Positions 1 to 6,079 of a stretch of 15,760 nt of DNA are shown one piece after another. The position numbers and the translations under genes were made by a program. The notes under the pieces were generated by a model. The model did no database searches. It saw only the letters and a program-made list of their open reading frames with translations, and had not been told where the DNA came from. Source of the stretch: DATKCA01 sp035544675 (GTDB taxonomy: Bacteria; Acidobacteriota; Thermoanaerobaculia; Gp7-AA8); assembly GCA_035544675.1 (NCBI GenBank), contig DATKCA010000146.1:1-15760 (forward strand), written 5' to 3'. Every line of letters starts with the position of its first letter. The first letter of the stretch is position 1.

Positions 1-846
1 CCATCGGTAGAAGCCCTGGCCCGTCTTCCGCCCGAGCTTTCCGGCGGCGACTTTGTCGCGCAGCAGCTGGGGCGGCTCGAACCGCTCTCCCAGGGTCGAG
101 GCGAGATACTCGGCGACGCCGAGGCGGACGTCGAGGCCGACGAGATCGCTGAGCCGGAGAGGTCCCATGGGATGGTTGTAGCCGAGCTCCATGGCCCGGT
201 CGATGTCCTCCGCCGAAGCGACGCCTTCCTGGAGCATGCGGATCGCCTCCAGGCCGATGGCCACGCCGAGCCGGGATGTGGCGAAGCCGGGACTGTCGCG
301 GACGACGATCGGCTCCTTCCCCATCCTGGCCGCCACCTCGCGCAACTGCTCGATGGTCTCGTCCGAGGTTCTCTCCCCGCGCACGATCTCGATGAGCTTC
401 ATGGCATGCGGCGGGTTGAAGAAATGCAGGCCGGCGAAGCGATCGCGCCGCTCGACGTTCGAGGCCAGCTTCGTGATCGAGATGGACGAGGTGTTCGACA
501 CCAGGATCGTCTCGGCGCTGCAGTAAAGGTCGGCCTGCGCGAAGAGGTCCTTCTTGAGGTCGAAGCTCTCCGGGACGGCCTCGATGATGAGGTCGGCCGC
601 GCGCACGGCCGGCTCCAGGTCGGAGGCGACCTGCACGCGAGCCGCCGCTTCCGCCGCGGCGCCGTCGGTGAGCCTGCCTTTCTCCACGGCTTTGCGGAGC
701 ATCGAGTCGACGGACGCCCTGGCCGCATCGAGGGCAGCCTGGTCGATGTCGTGGATCACGGTGTCGTAACCGGCCACGGCGGAAAGGTAGGCGATGCCGC
801 GTCCCATCGTCCCGGTGCCGATGACGGCGAGCTGGCGAATGGCCAT
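1..846 (-). CDS. 3-hydroxybutyryl-CoA dehydrogenase (3-hydroxyacyl-CoA dehydrogenase family), C-terminus cut by window edge
   Basis: NAD(P)-dependent oxidation/reduction of 3-hydroxyacyl-CoA and acetoacyl-CoA in the cytoplasm, used in fatty-acid or butyrate metabolism. The reading frame starts at ATG 846 and is open to base 1 (282 residues visible; the family is about 280-290, so only a few residues are missing). Residues 8-15 form the Rossmann motif (IGTGTMGR). The substrate-side motif VSNTSS is at 116-121, the catalytic His is H141 in HFFNP, and E153 follows in LIEIV. The family's C-terminal helical domain runs from about 185 and the frame ends in KTGQGFYRW. One departure: where clostridial and mitochondrial enzymes have Asn in GFxxNR, this one reads GFATSR (Ser191), a variant I recall from actinobacterial-type homologues. 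The gene lies 98 bp downstream of the 255-aa gene on the same strand, with a hairpin-rich spacer between them, so co-transcription is uncertain. Family call is firm; the physiological direction and chain length are not visible. Confidence 0.93.
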   Translation of the reverse strand, partial: MAIRQLAVIGTGTMGRGIAYLSAVAGYDTVIHDIDQAALDAARASVDSMLRKAVEKGRLTDGAAAEAAARVQVASDLEPAVRAADLIIEAVPESFDLKKDLFAQADLYCSAETILVSNTSSISITKLASNVERRDRFAGLHFFNPPHAMKLIEIVRGERTSDETIEQLREVAARMGKEPIVVRDSPGFATSRLGVAIGLEAIRMLQEGVASAEDIDRAMELGYNHPMGPLRLSDLVGLDVRLGVAEYLASTLGERFEPPQLLRDKVAAGKLGRKTGQGFYRW

Positions 847-865
847 GGGCGGCGGAGTCTATCGC

Positions 866-940
866 AGTGGAGCGCCGCCGGGGTGGAGCGCCGCCGACTC
901 GGCGGCATGGGATCGAGAAACGCCGCCGGGCCGGCGGCGC
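866..940. repeat. Cluster of GTGGAGCGCC-type GC palindromes between genes
   Basis: The spacer holds two heads reading GTGGAGCGCCGCCG (868-881 and 883-896). The second runs into a 7-bp stem, GCCGCCG at 890-896 with CGGCGGC at 900-906. A further nearly perfect palindrome follows at 921-939 (CGCCGCCGG, one base, CCGGCGGCG). It sits directly after the TAG of the upstream 255-aa gene. No U-tract follows on either strand, so it is not a standard intrinsic terminator, although such hairpins can still slow polymerase or protect mRNA 3' ends. The same GGAGCGCC head recurs at 5883-5904 and 6832-6849. Confidence 0.7.
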
Positions 941-944
941 TCGA

Positions 945-1712
945 CTACACCTTCTTCATGGCCAGGGAGAGGATCTCGCGATGCGTGAAGTAGTTCACGG
1001 CCGGATCGTCGAGGTGGAAGCTGTAGTTGAACTTCTCGTCGTTGTCGGCGATGAACGTGAAGCGGTAGTACCGCCCGTCGCCACCGTCGCCGAACTCCTT
1101 GACGTTCGTGGTCGAGCCGCCGTCCTGCTCGGCCTTCAGCACGCGATAGAGCCTGTGCGCGCTGATGGGGAGATCGTCCGGCGGATAGTGGATGAACTGG
1201 ATCGCGTAGATGGCCTTCGGATCGATCTCCCGCTGCGGAAACTCCTGCGCCCCCTCGGCTCCTGCTCCGGTGAACCAGGTCTCCTCTTCCTTGAACAGGA
1301 CGAGGTTCGCGGAGTTCTCGGTCATCGGGAGCAAGCCGCGGTCGAGATGGATGTGCTGCTCCGGATCGCGCGCGTCGCGAAGCTGCGTGAGCAGGTCGAT
1401 CATGTACTGGATGCCTTCGCGCGTCCCGGTGAACGCCACCTCGTCGTCTTCGTCGGAGATCCAGACATCGAGCCAGGCGTTCTTGGGAACCTTGACGCGG
1501 CTCTCCAGCGTGTCGAAGGTCACCGCGGCGAAGTCGAGGCGCTTGGCGGCGGCGTGCAGGAACTCATTGCAGTGCGGATCGTCGATGAGGTTCTGGCGCG
1601 CGTAATCGATCGCGGCCTCGTACGCGCGCTTCCGTCCAAAGTCATGACTGAGATCGAACGGGGAGACGATTTCGTCGAGGAGTTGAGCGTATCGCTCTGC
1701 TGGTCGTGACAT
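945..1712 (-). CDS. Hypothetical protein, 255 aa, soluble
   Basis: Function unknown. The protein starts MSRPAERYAQLLDEIV, has no signal peptide or membrane segment, and is acidic in its middle. Residues about 88-135 hold a strand-helix segment (VWISDEDDEVAFTGT, then a helix, then QHIHLDRG). This pattern of a beta strand, a glycine turn, a helix and a terminal HxHL is faintly reminiscent of small immunity-type domains such as Imm32, but the match is by eye only. Aromatic-rich, polar stretches at about 180-245 (IQFIHYPPDDL, RYYRFTFIADNDEKFNYSF) look like an antiparallel beta-sheet. ATG 1712 is preferred because a TATGAT -10-like box lies about 30 bp upstream; the ribosome site is weak (GAG four bases before ATG). 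It could be a stand-alone gene. Codon use and GC match its neighbours. Real gene: likely. Function: not assignable. Confidence 0.8.
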   Translation of the reverse strand: MSRPAERYAQLLDEIVSPFDLSHDFGRKRAYEAAIDYARQNLIDDPHCNEFLHAAAKRLDFAAVTFDTLESRVKVPKNAWLDVWISDEDDEVAFTGTREGIQYMIDLLTQLRDARDPEQHIHLDRGLLPMTENSANLVLFKEEETWFTGAGAEGAQEFPQREIDPKAIYAIQFIHYPPDDLPISAHRLYRVLKAEQDGGSTTNVKEFGDGGDGRYYRFTFIADNDEKFNYSFHLDDPAVNYFTHREILSLAMKKV

Positions 1713-1741
1713 GTTCTCGCGCTTAGAACCTCTTCGAATCT

Positions 1742-1770
1742 ATCATACTTCCCCCGCCACTCACCGGCCA
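1742..1770 (-). promoter_or_regulatory. Possible sigma70-type promoter for the 255-aa gene
   Basis: Read on the minus strand, TGGCCG (1770-1765, 3 of 6 to the -35 consensus), a 17-base spacer and TATGAT (1747-1742, 5 of 6 to the -10 consensus). Transcription would start near 1735, giving a leader of about 22 bases before ATG 1712. The -10 and spacing are good and the -35 is poor. Confidence 0.4.
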
Positions 1771-1955
1771 GCCGCTCGAGCCGGAACTACTCTCTTTTGA
1801 AGCTTTTCCGTCGATCGAATCACCGTCAGGTCCGACGGCGCGCCGGCCTCTTCCTCCGTCAGAAATTCGATGGAGATCGCGCGACGCTCGACACGCTCAC
1901 CGCCTCGGAGTACGCAACTCGGTCGCGGTCCCCTGAGGCCTGAGGCCCGGCCCAC
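1761..1955 (-). CDS. Doubtful small ORF, 64 codons, downstream of the ferritin-like gene
   Basis: A GTG-initiated frame begins immediately after the TGA of the ferritin-like gene (TGAGTG) and ends at 1761. Its first dozen codons are made of the CCTGAGG heptamer repeat. Only the middle (AISIEFLTEEEAGAPSDLTV) looks protein-like. No ribosome site and no recognisable domain are visible. It may be a chance frame in a 243-bp spacer, or the remnant of a decayed gene. The rest of the spacer (1713-1760) holds only the -10-like box described separately. Confidence 0.18.
   Translation of the reverse strand: MGRASGLRGPRPSCVLRGGERVERRAISIEFLTEEEAGAPSDLTVIRSTEKLQKRVVPARAAGR
1932..1950. repeat. CCTGAGG heptamer tandem repeat just after the ferritin-like stop codon
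   Basis: Two exact 7-bp units CCTGAGG (1932-1938, 1939-1945) plus a degenerate third (CCCGG). This is the same unit type as the array at 3686-3710. It lies 6 bp past the TGA of the ferritin-like gene. Confidence 0.6.
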
Positions 1956-2525
1956 TCACCCCGACTTGCGGTCGCGCGTTTTCCAATCCTTGTCCAGATC
2001 GGCGAGGAAGCTGGCCAGGTCGTCGGCGTGCTCCTCCTCCACCGCCAGAATCTCCTCGAGCATCCGGCGCGTGGTGATGTCGTCGTCGCCGACGTAGCGG
2101 ATCATCTCGGTGTAGGAGTCAATGGCCACCCGCTCGGCCACGAGATCCTCCTTGATCATGTCGACCAGCGTCGTCCCCTCCACATACTCGGAATGCGAGC
2201 GTGACAGCAGGCCTTCCGGGCTGAAGTTCGGCGAGCCGCCCAGCTGGACGATGCGTCCGGCGATCTGGTCGGCGTGTCCCTGCTCTTCGTTCGCATGCGT
2301 CAGGAACTCGCTCGCGATCGGATCGGCGTGAATCCCCTGAGCCATGAAGTAGTGGCGCTTGTAGCGGAGGACGCAGACGATCTCGGTGGCCAGCGCCTCG
2401 TTGAGGATCTTCACGACCGTGTCGCGGTCCGCGCGATAGCCGTCGGTGACGGCCCCCTCCTCGATGTGCTGCCGGGCCCGGCGGCGCAGCTCGGTCACGT
2501 CGGTCAGAAACGGCTTCTCGGTCAT
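1956..2525 (-). CDS. Bacterioferritin-like ferritin-family protein lacking the heme ligand
   Basis: A four-helix iron-oxidising or iron-storage protein of the bacterioferritin group, 189 aa, with about 30 extra N-terminal residues compared with the usual ~158 aa. All di-iron centre ligands can be placed: E48 (ATEIVCVLRY), E81 and H84 (EEQGHAD, the ExxH pair), E131 (VAERVAID), and E163 with H166 (VEEEHADD). The Met that binds heme in bacterioferritin lies between the first Glu and His of EEMxH; here that position is Gln82, so the protein should be heme-free. It may be a bacterioferritin-like ferroxidase rather than a classical heme store. The ATG at 2525 has a strong ribosome site (AAGGAG six bases upstream). 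It is the last gene of a likely unit with the glycosyltransferase (35-bp gap). Co-function with a glycosyltransferase is not obvious. Family certain; assembly into a 24-mer not shown. Confidence 0.92.
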   Translation of the reverse strand: MTEKPFLTDVTELRRRARQHIEEGAVTDGYRADRDTVVKILNEALATEIVCVLRYKRHYFMAQGIHADPIASEFLTHANEEQGHADQIAGRIVQLGGSPNFSPEGLLSRSHSEYVEGTTLVDMIKEDLVAERVAIDSYTEMIRYVGDDDITTRRMLEEILAVEEEHADDLASFLADLDKDWKTRDRKSG

Positions 2526-2560
2526 TCGTTCTCCTTCGCACAGCGCAGGGTGCAAGAAAT

Positions 2561-3685
2561 TCACCGATCGGCGCCGAACCGCGTTCCCGACGCGTCGTAC
2601 ACCCTGCCCCTCCACGCCAGCTGGCGGCGGACTCCGGTCTTCCACATCGACCGCAGCGCGATCCACGCCCACATGAGCACCATCAGCGGATGTGCGGCCG
2701 CGGCGGCCAGGATGTTGTATCGCAGCGCAACGAACAGGATCAAGCGCGTCACCGTAATTGCCGCCACCGTGGCGATGGCGATCGCATTTCCGGTCACGGC
2801 GGCGGCGTAGGGATAGACGTGAAAGGCGGCGCCGAGAAGGATGAAGAGCAGGACGGAGACGTAGCTGCGGCCGAACACCGCAAAGACGTTCTTGGTGAAT
2901 CCAGCCACGACCTCGCCGCCACCGCGGTACATGCGCACCGACACCAGATCCTCGGCGCGAATGAGGAAGGAGCGACGGCCGGAGCGGCGCATGAGACGGG
3001 CCAGCGCGACGTCGTCGACGACTGCGTCTCGCAGCGCCTCGTGCCCGCCGACCGCGTCGTAGTCGCGGCGGGAGATGAGATTCCCGGTTCCGCCTCCGAA
3101 GGCCAGGATGGCGTATCGCGTCCGGTTCGACAGCCAGGCCGGAAGGAACGTGAAGGCCGTCAGCGCGAGCATCGGCATGGCCACGTTCTCCCAGAAGCCG
3201 CGCATCTCGATGTGAGGCAGGATGCTGAGCATCCCGTCGAAGTTCGAGGTCTCGCGCATGGCCGCGGCCACCGCGGCCGGCTCGTAGACGATGTCCGCAT
3301 CGACGAACAACAGGTACTGGCCGCGCGCCAGGAGGCTCCCCTGATGCAGAGCCCACGGCTTGCCGAGCCATCCCGCGGGCGGCTCATCGCCGGTGATCAC
3401 GCGCAGGCGCGGATCGGCGATACGGGACAGGATGGCTCCCGTCGCGTCGGTGGAGCGATCGTCGACGACGATGACTTCGAGAGCGCGGTGCGTCTGGGCG
3501 AGGAACGCGCGGACCGTCCGCTCGATGGCGGCTTCCTCGTTGCGGGCCGGGATGAGGATGGAGACCAGCGGCCCGCCGGCCGGCGCATCGCGCCGCAGCC
3601 GCGGCAGCACCCGGAGATTGACGATCGTGGTCGCCAGCGACAGCAGCCAGGCAGTGAGGACGACCCAGTCGAGAACGACGATCAT
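2561..3685 (-). CDS. Membrane-anchored family-2 glycosyltransferase
   Basis: 374 aa. It transfers a sugar from a nucleotide donor, probably to a lipid or polyisoprenoid acceptor at the inner face of the cytoplasmic membrane. Residues 5-22 are an N-terminal membrane helix. The GT-A domain follows: VSILIPARNEE (41-51), VVDDRSTDAT (73-82), the metal-binding DAD at 129-131, the acceptor-side GGGTGNLISRRDYD (197-210) and VVDD (222-225, likely catalytic base). The C-terminal third (about 275-345) has several hydrophobic helices. GKPWALHQG (109-116) and this topology resemble carotenoid glycosyltransferase (CrtQ-type) and hopanoid-associated HpnB-type enzymes, but no hopanoid or carotenoid gene is nearby, so the substrate is open. 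ATG 3685 directly abuts the CCCGAGG heptamer array, and no proper ribosome site is visible. Neighbours are the TPR protein (29 bp upstream) and the ferritin-like gene (35 bp downstream). Confidence 0.9.
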   Translation of the reverse strand: MIVVLDWVVLTAWLLSLATTIVNLRVLPRLRRDAPAGGPLVSILIPARNEEAAIERTVRAFLAQTHRALEVIVVDDRSTDATGAILSRIADPRLRVITGDEPPAGWLGKPWALHQGSLLARGQYLLFVDADIVYEPAAVAAAMRETSNFDGMLSILPHIEMRGFWENVAMPMLALTAFTFLPAWLSNRTRYAILAFGGGTGNLISRRDYDAVGGHEALRDAVVDDVALARLMRRSGRRSFLIRAEDLVSVRMYRGGGEVVAGFTKNVFAVFGRSYVSVLLFILLGAAFHVYPYAAAVTGNAIAIATVAAITVTRLILFVALRYNILAAAAAHPLMVLMWAWIALRSMWKTGVRRQLAWRGRVYDASGTRFGADR

Positions 3686-3710
3686 CCCTGAGGCCCGAGG
3701 CCCGAGGCCC
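3686..3710. repeat. CCCGAGG heptamer array filling an intergenic gap
   Basis: Units CCTGAGG, CCCGAGG, CCCGAGG and a partial CCC follow in register from 3687. The array takes up nearly the whole 29-bp gap between the TPR gene stop (TAG, 3717-3715) and the glycosyltransferase ATG (3685). It therefore sits where the ribosome binding site of the glycosyltransferase would be. Confidence 0.65.
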
Positions 3711-3714
3711 GCCT

Positions 3715-4425
3715 CTACGCTCCCACGCGCCGCTGCGCCTCGAGCGCGAACGGCGAATCAGGGAACTCGGTGATGATGCGGCGATATGTCTCGCGCGACT
3801 TCACGTCGTCGCCCTGCACCTCATATGCGTGCGCGAGCAGGACGAGCAGCGAGTCCACCGGCAGCACCGGCTCGGGCTTCTGCACCTCGGTCGTCAGCTC
3901 GGCCGCAACCTGCTGGGCTTCGCCGTTGTCGATGCGGATCTGATAGAGGCTGTAGCGCGCGCCGCCGACGAGAAGGTGGCGGGAGTGACCATCCACGAAC
4001 TCCTGCAGCAGCTTCCTGGCGGTGGCGACGTCCTTCTTCCCGGAGGCGATCTGGGCGAGATAGATGTTGGCCACATCGGCGGCGTCCGTGCCGCCGAACC
4101 TGCTCTTGACCTCGAGGAACTGCTTCTCGGCCGCAGCCGCCCTCTCCTCCTCGGTCTTGAACTTCGCGGCCGGATCCTGCTGCGGCGCATCGGGGACGAT
4201 GAGGGGGGACTCGATCGCGGTGATGGCCTCGGCCAGGACCGCCTGCGCTTTGCGCTCCTGTGTGCTGCGATAGAAGTAGATGCCGTACGCAATGACGGCG
4301 ATCGCAATCGCGCTGACGCCGATGAGGTACAACAGGCGCTGGTTGTCACGGGCTCTCGAGGAGAGAATGCCCATCTCGTCGACGAACTTGTCGTGTTTGA
4401 GGTCTCTGCGATGCTGACGATCCAT
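3715..4425 (-). CDS. Single-pass membrane protein with periplasmic TPR-like domain (YfgM-type)
   Basis: 236 aa. Layout: a charged cytoplasmic N-terminus (MDRQHRRDLKHDKFVDEMG), one membrane helix at about 31-52 (LLYLIGVSAIAIAVIAYGIY), then a helical-repeat domain outside the membrane. Alanine-rich helix pairs lie at about 100-130 and 140-175, and the end reads like a classical TPR (LLAHAYEVQGD, ETYRRIITEFPDSPFALEAQ). This matches the YfgM/TPR_21-type family (about 200-240 aa), which in E. coli contacts the Sec translocon and periplasmic chaperones. That role is inference here. ATG 4425 is chosen over an in-frame GTG at 4449 because GGAGG lies 10 bases upstream of the ATG and no site precedes the GTG. 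It is the first gene of the unit with the glycosyltransferase and ferritin-like genes and has a good promoter upstream. Confidence 0.85.
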   Translation of the reverse strand: MDRQHRRDLKHDKFVDEMGILSSRARDNQRLLYLIGVSAIAIAVIAYGIYFYRSTQERKAQAVLAEAITAIESPLIVPDAPQQDPAAKFKTEEERAAAAEKQFLEVKSRFGGTDAADVANIYLAQIASGKKDVATARKLLQEFVDGHSRHLLVGGARYSLYQIRIDNGEAQQVAAELTTEVQKPEPVLPVDSLLVLLAHAYEVQGDDVKSRETYRRIITEFPDSPFALEAQRRVGA

Positions 4426-4479
4426 GGGAAGACTGCCTCCGAAGGGCACAGGCGCCGCCGAAGGGGCAGCGAGCGCGTG

Positions 4480-4508
4480 ACTCTATTCCAGGGCCCCTCA
4501 ACCGTCAA
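4480..4508 (-). promoter_or_regulatory. Sigma70-type promoter for the TPR-glycosyltransferase-ferritin unit
   Basis: On the minus strand, TTGACG (4508-4503, 5 of 6 to -35), exactly 17 bases, then TAGAGT (4485-4480, 4 of 6 to -10). The predicted start near 4473 leaves a leader of about 48 bases before ATG 4425, with GGAGG in place. It lies in the 236-bp divergent region shared with the polysaccharide deacetylase gene. I see no equally good promoter on the plus strand there. Confidence 0.6.
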
Positions 4509-4661
4509 TGAAATCAGGGGATTCCCGCGGATTGGGGCCTCTTTGACGGGCGCGGCGTACAATCGTCCGCACGATCCGGACCGGAGCGTCGCGGGGGCAG
4601 GGGCATTGATGTTGCACCGGCCGGAAGCAGCAAATATCTGATGTTGTCACTCGGGGAGATC

Positions 4662-5807
4662 ATGACCGCGCGTGGGTTAGTGGCGACAGCGATCGCCATT
4701 CTTGTATCGGTCCTCTGCTTCGCCAGGCCAGCCACCGCCGACGACGGCCAGCCCGCCGCCATCGTTCTCTGCTATCACATCGTGGAAGCGCCGCAGGACG
4801 AGCGGATGGAGGTCAGCCGGGAAACATTCCGCCAGCACCTGCGCTACCTCGAGATGACCGGCTACAACGTCATCCCGCTTCGCGACCTCTACGAGTACGT
4901 CTCGGGCAAGCGCGCCAGCATTCCCAAGAATGCCGTCGTCATTACCATCGACGACGGCTGGAGCAGCGCCTACTCCGAGGCCTGGCCGGAGCTCAGGGAG
5001 CGGAACTTCCCGTTCACCCTGTTCATCTATCCGAAGATCATCGGCAGGACGTCCATCGCCCTGACCTGGGAGCAGATCAAGGAGATGTCGGACGCGGGCG
5101 TCGACATCCAGAGCCACTCGCTGTCGCACCCGTTCCTCACCCGCGGGCGAAACCCCTCGCTAGACGATGCCGCATACGACGAATGGCTGCGCAAGGAGCT
5201 GAGCGAAAGCCGGCGGCTCATTCAGAAGCACACCGGCAAGGACGTGAAGTACCTCGCCTACCCGTACGGCGACTACGACACACGCGTGGCCAGGACCGCG
5301 CGCAAGGCCGGCTACGATGCCGCGCTGACTTGCGAATACGGCAAAGTGCGCAAGGGCAGCGATCCGCACCGGATGAAGCGCTTCGTCATCGACAAGCGGA
5401 TGGACTTCGCCGAATTCCGCAGATACATGGGCGCCGCTTCGATGAATCTCGCCGAAGTGACGCCGACGCCGGGAACGGTCGTCGACCTGGAGCAGAGAGC
5501 CATCACCGCGAAGATTCCGAACTTCAAGACCATCGATCCGACATCCGTCGGCATGGCCCTGCTCAGCCTCGGATCCCCGCTTCCTTACTCGTACGACGCG
5601 CGCACGGGCGACATCAGCCTGGTGATGTCCGACGCGCTGACGTCGCTGAAAGGGAAGCGTCACCGCGCGGTGGTATGGGCCGAGGAACTGAAGACCGGCC
5701 GCCGTGTCGAGGCCTCGTGGACGTTCGAGCTGCCCGATCCAGACCCGCCGGAAGAACCGGTCGAGACCGCCACGATTTCGGCCGCCACGGGCGGAGCGCA
5801 AAAATAG
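4662..5807 (+). CDS. Secreted NodB-type polysaccharide deacetylase with C-terminal beta domain
   Basis: 381 aa. A metal-dependent carbohydrate esterase (CE4) that would remove N-acetyl groups from a surface or matrix polysaccharide (PgaB- or peptidoglycan-deacetylase-like). N-terminal signal peptide: hydrophobic core 5-20, likely cut near ARPATA (21-26). NodB motifs: YHIV at 38-41, TIDDGW with D97/D98 (catalytic base and metal Asp), HSLSH with metal ligands H152 and H156, and YPYGDYD at 200-206. After about residue 265 there is a further ~100-aa segment rich in alternating hydrophobics (VGMALLSLGSP, DISLVMSDAL, HRAVVWAEE, ASWTFEL). It probably forms an Ig-like beta-sandwich, perhaps for binding sugar or protein. 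ATG 4662 is preferred (GGGGAG just upstream, normal signal-peptide start); ATG 4641 would add seven residues. The TAG stop is the first unit of a heptamer array. No polysaccharide synthase is nearby. Confidence 0.88.
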   Translation: MTARGLVATAIAILVSVLCFARPATADDGQPAAIVLCYHIVEAPQDERMEVSRETFRQHLRYLEMTGYNVIPLRDLYEYVSGKRASIPKNAVVITIDDGWSSAYSEAWPELRERNFPFTLFIYPKIIGRTSIALTWEQIKEMSDAGVDIQSHSLSHPFLTRGRNPSLDDAAYDEWLRKELSESRRLIQKHTGKDVKYLAYPYGDYDTRVARTARKAGYDAALTCEYGKVRKGSDPHRMKRFVIDKRMDFAEFRRYMGAASMNLAEVTPTPGTVVDLEQRAITAKIPNFKTIDPTSVGMALLSLGSPLPYSYDARTGDISLVMSDALTSLKGKRHRAVVWAEELKTGRRVEASWTFELPDPDPPEEPVETATISAATGGAQK

Positions 5808-5937
5808 GCCTTAGTCCTTAGTCCTTAGGCCTTAGTCCCTAGGCTTTAAAGGTTAGGCCTTAGGCCTTAGTGGACGGCGGGGGCGCCGGTGAGGACACCG
5901 GCGCTCCATCCCAACGACTAAGGACTAAGGACTAAGA
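5805..5937. repeat. Nested inverted repeat: TAGNCCT heptamer arms around a GCGCCGGTG hairpin
   Basis: Left arm: nine consecutive 7-bp units of TAGGCCT/TAGTCCT type (5805-5867; units six and seven degenerate). The first unit is the stop codon of the deacetylase gene. Right arm: three units ACTAAGG, ACTAAGG, ACTAAGA (5917-5937), the reverse complement of the left unit. In the centre is a 9-bp perfect hairpin, GCGCCGGTG (5883-5891), AGGA loop, CACCGGCGC (5896-5904), flanked by GGAC and CTCC. The whole could fold as a large branched hairpin behind the deacetylase gene. With the array at 5971-6067 it accounts for most of the 272-bp gap before the next gene; only 5938-5970 is unique sequence, with nothing recognisable. 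Confidence 0.85.
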
Positions 5938-5970
5938 CGATATGGCAATTCGTGTGCACAGCGGGAGTTG

Positions 5971-6067
5971 GGGCTCGGGGCTCCGGGCTCAGGGCTCGGG
6001 GGATTGGAACGCGCCGCGACTCTCGTGAGCCCGGAGCCCTGAGCCCTGAGCCCGGAGCCCTGAGCCC
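5971..6067. repeat. Inverted pair of GGGCTCN / NGAGCCC heptamer arrays
   Basis: Left array: four units GGGCTCG, GGGCTCC, GGGCTCA, GGGCTCG (5971-5998). Right array: six units TGAGCCC, GGAGCCC, TGAGCCC, TGAGCCC, GGAGCCC, TGAGCCC (6026-6067). The arrays are reverse complements, separated by 27 unique bases, so they can form a GC-rich stem of up to about 28 bp. The right arm ends 2 bp before the AAGGAG ribosome site of the beta-barrel gene. Confidence 0.85.
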
Positions 6068-6069
6068 CT

Positions 6070-6075
6070 AAGGAG
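6070..6075 (+). promoter_or_regulatory. Ribosome binding site AAGGAG for the beta-barrel gene, abutting a repeat arm
   Basis: AAGGAG lies four bases before ATG 6080 and two bases after the last TGAGCCC unit. It could be affected if the inverted arrays at 5971-6067 fold in the mRNA leader. Confidence 0.6.
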
Positions 6076-6079
6076 CGTT

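Noticed and set aside
172..993. Long plus-strand open frame at the left end
   Set aside because: It is the antisense shadow of the 3-hydroxybutyryl-CoA dehydrogenase gene; its arginine/glycine-rich translation has no domain and the opposite strand gives a full family match.
4543..4563. TTGACG and TACAAT on the plus strand before the deacetylase gene
   Set aside because: The boxes are only 9 bases apart, so they cannot form a sigma70 promoter together; no good partner box is found at 17 bases for either.
4612..4640. TTGCAC, 17 bases, TATCTG before the deacetylase gene
   Set aside because: Only 3 of 6 matches in each box; too weak to call in the absence of start-site data.
5805..6067. CRISPR array
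   Set aside because: Repeat units are 7 bp, back to back and without unique spacers, and no cas gene is present.
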